A stretch of 64,000 bases of DNA from Glacieibacterium sp965200405. Its GTDB lineage: Bacteria; Pseudomonadota; Alphaproteobacteria; Sphingomonadales; Sphingomonadaceae. Location of the stretch: the NCBI RefSeq assembly GCF_965200405.1, contig NZ_OZ241356.1:496001-560000 (forward strand), read 5' to 3'. The notes under the pieces were generated by a model that was not told where the DNA came from, did no database searches, and saw nothing but the letters and a program-made list of their open reading frames with translations. Made by a program: the position numbers and the translations under genes. Of this stretch, positions 7,423-14,040 are shown piece by piece (position 1 is the stretch's first letter; each line of letters starts with the position of its first letter).

Positions 7423-8698
7423 CGGGGTTGCAAGCTCCATGATAGGCGTCGAGCGTCGCGCCGATGTGGGCGACGATGAGGTCGACAGGGTCCAGGGTCG
7501 CGGTACCCGCGCGCACCGCGGCATAGGCGATCGGCAGATACTGGCTGAGCAGCGGCAGCGGCGGCACCTGCGCGCGCAGATTGTCGAACAGCCGCACCTG
7601 CGCCGCCGCAATCTCGGCATCGGGCCAATAATAGCGGATGCGGTCGCTCAGGCTGTACTGTAGCTGCAGGTCGAGCGCTGCGCCGCTGTCGTGATAATAG
7701 CGCTGCCAATTGCCCGGCTCGGCCTTCATGCGGGCAATCGCGACAGCCCGCAGCCCGGCCCGCTTCCCTGCCTCGACGGTCTCCGCCTCGATCGCATCGA
7801 GCGCCCACAGCGCCTCGCGCAGCGCAAAGGTGACGCCCGGCCCGACCTTCAGGACGGCAAAATGATCGCGGACCAGCGCGCTCAGCGCCGTCTCGGTCTG
7901 GTAATCGGTCGAGTGCGCCTCGAAGACGATATGCTCGACCGGCTCGATCGCCGCGACCAGCGTGGTCGCCGCCGCCGGGTCATAATCGACGACCTTCATG
8001 TGATCGAACTCGACGCCGGGCTGGACGACCGCGGCGATGACCCGGTCCCAGGCGCTGTGCAGCCCGCCTTCCGCGAACAGGTCGCGGTGCATGTCGAGCG
8101 TCGCCAGCACCGCTTCGGGCGTCGTCACCGCCAGCGCATCGAGGTCCTCCGCCGCACCGCCCGGCACCGGCACTTCGGTGCCGATGACATAGACCGGCGC
8201 GTCGGAGGGATCGCCGGCATAGGCGTCCTCGGCGGCGCGGCACAGGCGCGCGGCGCGCTCGGCGATCGTCCGCTCGGGCAGCGGCGTCGGGTCGCCGGCG
8301 CAGCTCATCGAGCAGTCGAGGTGGATCTTGGAAAAGCCGGCGCGGACGTAATCGGCGACCATGATCTCGGCCTTGGCCATCGCGACCTCGGCCGGGAAGC
8401 TCGTCCAGGCGTTCGGCCCGAGGTGATCGCCGCCCAGCGCCAGCCGCTCCAGCGGAAAGCCCAGGCGACCCGCGATGCCCTCGACGAAGGCGCGGAAGTC
8501 GGCGGGGACCATGCCGGTATAGCCGCCGTCCTGGTTGACCTGGTTCGACGTCGCCTCGATCAGCACCAGCGGCGCGGCGTTGCGCAGCGCATGGGCGAAA
8601 GTCGCCTCGATCACCAGCGGATGCGCCGAGCACACCGACGTCAGGCCGATGCGTTCGCCACGCTTGTGACGGGCGATGAGGTTTTGAATGAGCTCCAT
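7415..8698 (-). CDS. agaZ: Tagatose-bisphosphate aldolase subunit GatZ/KbaZ/AgaZ family
   Basis: 427 residues beginning MELIQNLIARHKRGERIGLTSVCSAHP. Diagnostic GatZ/KbaZ stretches are LIEATSNQVNQDGGYTGM, ALGGDHLGPNAW, FSKIHLDCSMSCAGDP, YVIGTEVPVPGGA, and the late VGPGVTFALREALWAL. In enterobacteria the family is the non-catalytic partner of a class II aldolase (KbaY/GatY); it has also been proposed to act as tagatose-6-phosphate kinase in GalNAc regulons. No KbaY/AgaY gene is present in the window. It is the first gene after a 54-base gap that carries a copy of the shared operator motif, so it probably has its own promoter. Confidence 0.92.
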   Translation of the reverse strand: MELIQNLIARHKRGERIGLTSVCSAHPLVIEATFAHALRNAAPLVLIEATSNQVNQDGGYTGMVPADFRAFVEGIAGRLGFPLERLALGGDHLGPNAWTSFPAEVAMAKAEIMVADYVRAGFSKIHLDCSMSCAGDPTPLPERTIAERAARLCRAAEDAYAGDPSDAPVYVIGTEVPVPGGAAEDLDALAVTTPEAVLATLDMHRDLFAEGGLHSAWDRVIAAVVQPGVEFDHMKVVDYDPAAATTLVAAIEPVEHIVFEAHSTDYQTETALSALVRDHFAVLKVGPGVTFALREALWALDAIEAETVEAGKRAGLRAVAIARMKAEPGNWQRYYHDSGAALDLQLQYSLSDRIRYYWPDAEIAAAQVRLFDNLRAQVPPLPLLSQYLPIAYAAVRAGTATLDPVDLIVAHIGATLDAYHGACNPDD

Positions 8699-8721
8699 CG
8701 CGCTACCCTAGCATCGGCCGT

Positions 8722-8740
8722 AAACGAAATAAAACGAAAC
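8722..8740 (-). promoter_or_regulatory. Predicted AgaR-type operator, site A (agaZ)
   Basis: On the minus strand this reads GTTTCGTTTTATTTCGTTT, 24-42 bases before the agaZ start. It shares RTTTCGTT at the left and TTT at the right with three other sites in the same locus (11859, 13816, 13916). It is also two direct copies of TTTCGTTT ten bases apart. Candidate AgaR sites in other proteobacteria are described as multiple short CTTTC-type elements, which this resembles. Confidence 0.65.
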
Positions 8741-8752
8741 TATCGCCGCAGG

Positions 8753-9667
8753 TCAGGTTTCGCTGACAGGCTCCGCATTCTCGGCGTCGGGTGCAATCGC
8801 CAGCAGCAGCGACGCCGCCAGCGCCAGCACGATGCCGACCGACTTGAGCGAGCTCGGCACGACGCCCAGCGCCACCATCGAAATGATCGCCGTCGCCAGC
8901 GGTGCACCGGCGTTGGTCAGCGGCGCGACGATGATCGCCTTGCCGTAGCGGAAGGCGAAGACCAGCGTCAGCGCGCCGATGGCGTTGAGCACCTGGATGC
9001 CCGCCGCGAGCAACGGGCCGTCGAGGCCGTAGTTGATCGGCTGGCTGAAGTCGGTCATCGCCCAGGCGACGGGGATCAGCGCTAGCCCGGTCAGCGTCAT
9101 GTAGAAAAAGATGCTCTCCCCCGACATGACATTGTTGGCGGACTTCATGAAATAGGCCTGCAGCCCCCAGCACGCCATGACGACCAGCGCCATCCACAGC
9201 CAGCCGCCGCTATGCCCGTCGCCGCCCGGCGCGAAGTCGAAGGTCGGCAAGGCGAGCAATGCCAGCAGGATACCGAGCGCGCCGAGCTTGCCGGTGCGCT
9301 CGCCGATCAGCAGGAACGACAGGGCGATGGTGACCACCGGCGACAGCGAGATTACCGGGAAGATCAGATAGGCGGGGCCGCGCGTCACTGCATAGAACAG
9401 CACCATCTGGCCGCCCGCGCCGAGCAGACCGACGGTCAGGCCATAGGCGATGGCGCGGCGATCGGTGTCGAGCTTCCACCCGGCCTGCGACAGCACCACC
9501 AGCGCCGGCGGAATCATCGTCAGCGCCCAGACGCAATAGACGAGCGTTTCGGGGAAATGATGCTGCGGCGACAGGCCCGAATAGGCGCCCCAAATGCCCC
9601 AGAGCACCACCGTCGCCAGCGCGTTCCACAGCCAGGCCCGTCCACCCGAAGTCGGTAGTGCGCTCAT
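8753..9667 (-). CDS. EamA/DMT-family transporter
   Basis: 304 residues, starting MSALPTSGGRAWLWNALATVV. About ten hydrophobic helices are arranged as two EamA repeats, with FYAVTRGPAYLIFPVISLSPVVTIALSFLLIGER closing the first and PLTNAGAPLATAIISMVALG in the second. It is an inner-membrane secondary transporter; DMT permeases carry amino acids, nucleotides, sugars or drugs. Its ATG overlaps the stop of the GH36 gene (ATGA at 9664-9667), and it lies between that exported glycosidase and the sugar-phosphate enzymes. Import of the released sugar is therefore a reasonable inference, but the sequence does not show the substrate. Confidence 0.85.
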   Translation of the reverse strand: MSALPTSGGRAWLWNALATVVLWGIWGAYSGLSPQHHFPETLVYCVWALTMIPPALVVLSQAGWKLDTDRRAIAYGLTVGLLGAGGQMVLFYAVTRGPAYLIFPVISLSPVVTIALSFLLIGERTGKLGALGILLALLALPTFDFAPGGDGHSGGWLWMALVVMACWGLQAYFMKSANNVMSGESIFFYMTLTGLALIPVAWAMTDFSQPINYGLDGPLLAAGIQVLNAIGALTLVFAFRYGKAIIVAPLTNAGAPLATAIISMVALGVVPSSLKSVGIVLALAASLLLAIAPDAENAEPVSET

Positions 9668-11757
9668 GCGCTGGCCTGCCCGGAAACCGGCGTCGCTTCG
9701 ACGATCAGGAAGTGTTCGAAGCTGGCGGGGATGCTCGCGGCCGGCCCTGAGACGATGCCGAGCGGCTGGCCGGTGAAGCTGTCGGTGATCCGGTGCTTGC
9801 CCGGCGGCAGCCCGCGCAACACCACCGGCCCCGACCATTTATCGGCGTAAAAGGCATAGTGCATGCTGGTCCCGGCGCGGATCGCATGTCCCTCCGGCTT
9901 GTCGAAGCCGATGTCGTAGAGGTGCCCCTGATACTCGCCCTTGGGCAGCATCTTGGCGCGGTACAGCGCGATCCACTTGCGCCACAGCGCCTCGCGCTCC
10001 GGGTTGAGCGCGATGCCGCCGGGGGGCAACGGGTCGGTGGTGTCGACCGGGTCGTTCGGCCAGGTGAACTTGGTCGAGAGGATCGCGCCGATGCCGTAAT
10101 GCGTGGCGAAATCATTGTGCCGGTCGCTGAGCTCGACATGGTCGCCGGCGAACGGCGCGGACGGCCCCATCATCGCCTTGAAGCTCTTGCCCTTCGACCG
10201 GATCTGCCACGACGAGGTCGGGTCGGACGCGGGCGTGTGGTTCATGCCGGCGATGTTGTGGAAGGCGAAACTGTCGCCGCACGGGCAGATTTCCATCACC
10301 GCGTTCGGGTTGATCGACATCGCCTCCTGGTAGAGCGCCTTCCAGAAATCCTGCAGCTTTTCATAGGATTCCTCGGGGCGGGCGTGGTTGTGCGCCGGGT
10401 TATAGCAGGGCGCGACGCCGTTGAGATGCTGGCCGTCGAGCTTCAGCCCTTCATAGCCCCAGTCGCTGAGGATGCGGCGGACCTGGCCGCGGAAATAGTC
10501 GACCGTCGGCTGATACGCCGGGCAGAGCGTGAAGGCGTTCCAGAAGCTGACGTTCTGCGCCGCGCCATTGCGGTCGAGCAGCAGCATGTCGGAATGGTCG
10601 CGCAGCAGGTCGGTGCCGGGGTCGGCGGCGAGCGGCGCCAGCCACAGGCGGGGGCGCATTCCGGCTGCCTTGATCTGGTCGGCGAAGGCCTTCATGTCGG
10701 CGTCGCCGCGCGGGAACTTGGTGCGGTTGAGCTTCCAGTCGCCCTCCGACGTCTGCCAGCCATCGTCGAGCACCGCCCATTCGAGGCCGATCGCCTTGGC
10801 CTTGGTCATCGCAGTCAGGACCTCGGCCTTGGTGAAGTCGCGGCCATAGCCCCAGGCGCACCACACCGGCGCATAGCTGGTGTCGGGGATCGCCGGCGCC
10901 GCGATGCCGCGCTCGGCCATCAGGCGGCGATAGGCGTCGAGCGGGCGGAAGTGGTCGCCCTCGTGCGCCATCAGGAAGACCGGCGGCAGCGCGAGCGTCG
11001 CGCCGGGCGCGAGCAGGGTCGCGGTGTCGCCGGTGATCGAGACGCGCGTGCCGCCGGGCTGTCCCGAAACCGGCAGCGAGACGAGGCGCGGCACGGTGTC
11101 GATGTGGCCGACTGCCAGCCCGACGTCGCGGCGCCAGACGACCGCGACCGGGGTGCCGCCGCCGTAATCCGAGGCGTTCATGCCCATGAAATTGCGCTGG
11201 CCGAAGCCGGGGACGACCTTCTGCACCCAGTCGCGGCGGTCGGGGTAGGACGCGCCGGAGAAGCTCCAGGCGCCGTCGGGATGGGGAAGCAAATCGTGGG
11301 TTGCGGCCTGCCAGCCGGTGACGGCGATCGGGGCGGTGCCGGTGTTGCGGTAGGCGATATCGAGCAACGCCAGGCCGGGGTAGCGGTCGAGGAAGGTGAC
11401 CGAGACGAGCTTGTCGATCGTGCCGGCGGTGCCGCGGAGATGGTGGACGCGGCCGGGGCCGTGGGGGCCGGCGACGGTCTCGCTGGTCTGCTCGACGAGC
11501 GGGAAGCGGTCGATGGCGCGATTGTCGTCAAGGGCGATGGCCTCGCTCGGCTCCATCGCGGTCAGGACCTTGCCCTTGTGCGAGATGCGCGAGTGGAGAT
11601 CGGAGTCGAACTCGATCGTCAGGGTGCCGTCGCTGACCTTGGCGGCGGCTTTGGTGGTGAGGGCGCGGGCGAGCTGCGGAGATGCGGCGGCGATGGCGGC
11701 GCCGGCACCGGACAGGCCGGCGATCGCGCTGCGCCGGGATAGTGTGAACTCTGACAC
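9664..11757 (-). CDS. Tat-exported GH36-type alpha-galactosidase / alpha-N-acetylgalactosaminidase
   Basis: 697 residues from a GTG at 11757, preceded by an AAGGAAG ribosome site six bases away. This start gives a compact twin-arginine signal (SEFTLSRRSAIAGLSGAGAAIAAASP), better than an ATG 22 codons upstream. An N-terminal beta-domain precedes a (beta/alpha)8 barrel with the clan GH-D motifs VLDDGWQTSEGDW and FPRGDADMKAFADQIKAAG. Predicted nucleophile is Asp441 in LKLDGQH; predicted acid/base is Asp512 in ASDPTSSW. A C-terminal beta-domain ends the protein. It should release alpha-linked galactose or GalNAc in the periplasm. Position beside agaZ-agaS favours GalNAc. It heads the operon with the EamA permease. 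Confidence 0.87.
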   Translation of the reverse strand: MSEFTLSRRSAIAGLSGAGAAIAAASPQLARALTTKAAAKVSDGTLTIEFDSDLHSRISHKGKVLTAMEPSEAIALDDNRAIDRFPLVEQTSETVAGPHGPGRVHHLRGTAGTIDKLVSVTFLDRYPGLALLDIAYRNTGTAPIAVTGWQAATHDLLPHPDGAWSFSGASYPDRRDWVQKVVPGFGQRNFMGMNASDYGGGTPVAVVWRRDVGLAVGHIDTVPRLVSLPVSGQPGGTRVSITGDTATLLAPGATLALPPVFLMAHEGDHFRPLDAYRRLMAERGIAAPAIPDTSYAPVWCAWGYGRDFTKAEVLTAMTKAKAIGLEWAVLDDGWQTSEGDWKLNRTKFPRGDADMKAFADQIKAAGMRPRLWLAPLAADPGTDLLRDHSDMLLLDRNGAAQNVSFWNAFTLCPAYQPTVDYFRGQVRRILSDWGYEGLKLDGQHLNGVAPCYNPAHNHARPEESYEKLQDFWKALYQEAMSINPNAVMEICPCGDSFAFHNIAGMNHTPASDPTSSWQIRSKGKSFKAMMGPSAPFAGDHVELSDRHNDFATHYGIGAILSTKFTWPNDPVDTTDPLPPGGIALNPEREALWRKWIALYRAKMLPKGEYQGHLYDIGFDKPEGHAIRAGTSMHYAFYADKWSGPVVLRGLPPGKHRITDSFTGQPLGIVSGPAASIPASFEHFLIVEATPVSGQASA

Positions 11758-11858
11758 GATCGGCTTCCTTGACGAAGGGATGGCTTTCCGGCGGCACAGG
11801 CTCGGGCAGGTGCGCCCGATCATTATGACTTGCGTAAAGCTGAACGCAACATAAGATT

Positions 11859-11877
11859 ATTTCGTTACGTTTCCTTT
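11859..11877 (+). promoter_or_regulatory. Predicted AgaR-type operator, site B (divergent GH36/amidohydrolase)
   Basis: ATTTCGTTACGTTTCCTTT in the 130-base gap between the divergent GH36 gene (start 11757) and amidohydrolase gene (start 11888). It matches the 19-bp pattern of sites at 8722, 13816 and 13916. It ends ten bases before the amidohydrolase ATG, so a bound protein would block that gene's start region. Confidence 0.6.
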
Positions 11878-11887
11878 GGAGATCTAG

Positions 11888-12994
11888 ATGCGCGTGCTTT
11901 GGGCCTTGGTGCCATTGACTGCGATTTTGGCGTCGACCGGCGCCGGTGCCAAGCCTGCGACCTATGGCGAGGCCGACTTTGCCCGGGTGCCCAAGCTCGA
12001 CGCGCATGTCCATGCCAATCGCGACGCGCCGGACTTTCTGCGGATCGCGCGCAAGGACGGCTTCGAGCTGCTGTCGATCAACGTCGATTATCCCGACTTC
12101 CCGCCGCTGCCGAAGCAGGCGGAGATCGCCTACAAGATGCACGCGGCGGACCCGAAGCGCTTCCACTTCGCGACGACCTTCTCGATGGACGGGTTCGGCA
12201 CGCCGGCGTGGACCGGGCAGGCGCAGCGGCTGGTCGACGACGGCTTCGCCCACGGCGCTGTGGCGGTAAAAGTGTGGAAGAACATCGGCATGATCGCCAA
12301 GGACGCGGCGGGCAAGCGCGTCTTCCTCGACGATCCGCGCTTCGATCCGATCATGGCGCACATCCAGGCGCGCGGAGTCCCGCTGATCGCGCACCAGGGC
12401 GAGCCCAAGAATTGCTGGCTGCCGCTCGACCAGATGACCACCGAGAACGACCGCAGCTATTTCACCGAGCACCCCGAATATTACATGTTCAAGCACCCCG
12501 AGGAGCCGAGCTATGAGGCGCTGATGGCGGCGCGCGACCGCTTCGTGGCGCGGCATCCGAAGCTGGCGTTCGACGGCGCGCACATGGCGAGCCTCGAGTG
12601 GAGTGTCGACGAGCTGGCGAAGTTCCTCGATCGCTACCCCAATGCGGTGGTGGATCTCGCCGCGCGGATGAGCCAGGTGCAGGTCCAGTCGAACGCCGAC
12701 CACGCCAAAGTCCGCGCCTTCTTCGTTGAATACCAGGACCGGCTGATGTACGGCACCGACCTGACCGACAGCCCGCCCGACCCTAACGCCCGCGCGCAGA
12801 ACCCGCTGACCACCGGCAATTTCGCCAAGGAAGCGGACGATATGTGGCGCTCGGACTGGCGATACCTGGCGACGTCGCTGTCGCAGCCGGTCGCGGCGAT
12901 CAAGGCCGATGCGAAGGGGCTGGCCCTGCCGCGCGCGGTGATCGACAAGATCTATTATTCAAACGCGCGGCGGTTCTTCAAGCTCAAGGGCTAG
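11888..12994 (+). CDS. Secreted metal-dependent amidohydrolase (amidohydrolase-2 family)
   Basis: 368 residues with a signal peptide (MRVLWALVPLTAILASTGAGA). The mature part is a TIM-barrel amidohydrolase: metal site DAHVHANRD near the N-terminus, later histidines in LIAHQGEPKNCW and FDGAHMASLEW, and the conserved acid in LMYGTDLTDSP. The family hydrolyses or decarboxylates small ring or amide substrates. Periplasmic location is unusual for a GalNAc-6-phosphate deacetylase, so it is unlikely to be AgaA, although it shares the locus and a predicted operator. Its substrate is unknown. The stop overlaps the convergent repressor gene by four bases. Confidence 0.85.
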   Translation: MRVLWALVPLTAILASTGAGAKPATYGEADFARVPKLDAHVHANRDAPDFLRIARKDGFELLSINVDYPDFPPLPKQAEIAYKMHAADPKRFHFATTFSMDGFGTPAWTGQAQRLVDDGFAHGAVAVKVWKNIGMIAKDAAGKRVFLDDPRFDPIMAHIQARGVPLIAHQGEPKNCWLPLDQMTTENDRSYFTEHPEYYMFKHPEEPSYEALMAARDRFVARHPKLAFDGAHMASLEWSVDELAKFLDRYPNAVVDLAARMSQVQVQSNADHAKVRAFFVEYQDRLMYGTDLTDSPPDPNARAQNPLTTGNFAKEADDMWRSDWRYLATSLSQPVAAIKADAKGLALPRAVIDKIYYSNARRFFKLKG

Positions 12995-13764
12995 GCCTCA
13001 TGGACCTGGAAGCCGAGGCGTTCGGAGGCTGAGCGGATGGTGTCGGGCACCGCGTCATCGGTGACGAGATGGTGGATCTTGTCGAGGTTGATGATGCGGT
13101 GCAGGCAGACGCGCCCGAACTTGGAACCGTCGGTCACTGCGATGACCTGCCGCGCCGCCTCGACCATCTTGCGGTTGAGCATCGCCTCGGGCTCATAGTG
13201 CGTGGTGATGCCGAACTCGACGTCGAAGCCGTCGACGCCCAGGAACAGCTTGTCGACGCGCAGGTCCTCCAGCGCCGCGACCGTCTGCGCGCCGTAGAAC
13301 GCGCGGTTCTTCCGCCGCAGCATCCCGCCGAGCATGACGATGTTGAGCCGCTCCCGGGTCGCCAGCACCGACAGGATGTCGAGGTCGTTGGTCAGGACGG
13401 TGATGTCTTCGTCATCGGGCAGGAAGGTCGCGATCTGCAGCGCCGTGGTGCCGGAGTCGAGCACGATCGACTCGCCCGGCAGGACCATCGACGCGGCCAG
13501 CCGGCCGATGCGCATCTTCTCGTCGGTGTGGCTCGTCCGCTTGGCCTCGACCGGGGGTTCGGCGGTGACGTTGACCGCGTCGGCGCTGATCCCGCCGCCA
13601 TAGGAGCGCTCCATCACGCCGCGCGTCGCCAGGAAGCGCAGGTCCTTGCGGATCGTCTGCATCGAAACATTGAAGCGCTCGGCCAGCGGCGCGACCTGAA
13701 CGCTGCCATGCTCGCGCACCATGGTGCTGATCCGCAGCCGTCGTTCACTGGTATCCCGGACCAT
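12991..13764 (-). CDS. agaR: DeoR-family transcriptional repressor (AgaR-like)
   Basis: 257 residues. N-terminal DeoR helix-turn-helix: RRLRISTMVREHGSVQVAPL, RFNVSMQTIRKDLRFL, ERSYGGG. The C-terminal sugar-phosphate sensor domain has LDSGTTALQIATFL, LTNDLDILSVLATR, MLGGMLRRKNRAFYG, LFLGVDGFD and VTDGSKFGRVCLHRI, all standard for the family. Effectors are normally sugar phosphates, here plausibly galactosamine-6-phosphate or tagatose-6-phosphate. A predicted operator (13816-13834) lies 52-70 bases upstream of its start, suggesting autoregulation. It is divergent from the TonB-dependent receptor. The symbol is inferred from gene context, not from residues unique to AgaR. Confidence 0.88.
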   Translation of the reverse strand: MVRDTSERRLRISTMVREHGSVQVAPLAERFNVSMQTIRKDLRFLATRGVMERSYGGGISADAVNVTAEPPVEAKRTSHTDEKMRIGRLAASMVLPGESIVLDSGTTALQIATFLPDDEDITVLTNDLDILSVLATRERLNIVMLGGMLRRKNRAFYGAQTVAALEDLRVDKLFLGVDGFDVEFGITTHYEPEAMLNRKMVEAARQVIAVTDGSKFGRVCLHRIINLDKIHHLVTDDAVPDTIRSASERLGFQVHEA

Positions 13765-13815
13765 GCGTCATCCCCTCTGCAGCCGATGCGATCAACTAGC
13801 ATCAAACATCGCGGC

Positions 13816-13834
13816 GTTTCGTTATATTTGGTTT
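13816..13834 (+). promoter_or_regulatory. Predicted AgaR-type operator, site C (agaR)
   Basis: GTTTCGTTATATTTGGTTT between agaR and the TonB-dependent receptor. It shares RTTTCGTT and the terminal TTT with sites A, B and D. It begins exactly 100 bases before site D, about nine to ten helical turns, so the two could be bridged by a tetrameric repressor. Confidence 0.6.
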
Positions 13835-13915
13835 CTGGCCCGCTTCGACCGTCCCACGCCGGCGGTCGTGGCACCGAACTGTGCCTCATAAACCCGCCCA
13901 TTGTAGAAAGCAGTT

Positions 13916-13934
13916 GTTTCGTTTTAAAGCGTTT
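13916..13934 (+). promoter_or_regulatory. Predicted AgaR-type operator, site D (TonB-dependent receptor)
   Basis: GTTTCGTTTTAAAGCGTTT immediately upstream of, and overlapping by two bases, a consensus -35 hexamer TTGACA at 13933-13938. Binding here would occlude RNA polymerase at the receptor promoter. Confidence 0.62.
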
Positions 13935-13961
13935 GACAACTTAAAACACGCTAGGTTAGCA
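13933..13961 (+). promoter_or_regulatory. Candidate promoter of the TonB-dependent receptor gene
   Basis: A perfect -35 element TTGACA (13933-13938) with a 17-base spacer to a weak -10 TTAGCA (13956-13961). Transcription would start near 13968, about 70 bases before the ATG. The -10 is poor and the assignment is tentative. Confidence 0.4.
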
Positions 13962-14040
13962 AAGCGCAACAAATCGCTCGCAAGCCATGGCTAGGCTATA
14001 GAGCGGGTCCATACGAGAGTTCGTAAAGGGAGTCAGCACC

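Noticed and set aside
9793..11742. 649-codon plus-strand open frame opposite the GH36 gene
   Set aside because: Composition is typical of the antisense frame of a GC-rich gene; the GH36 protein on the minus strand has intact catalytic motifs.
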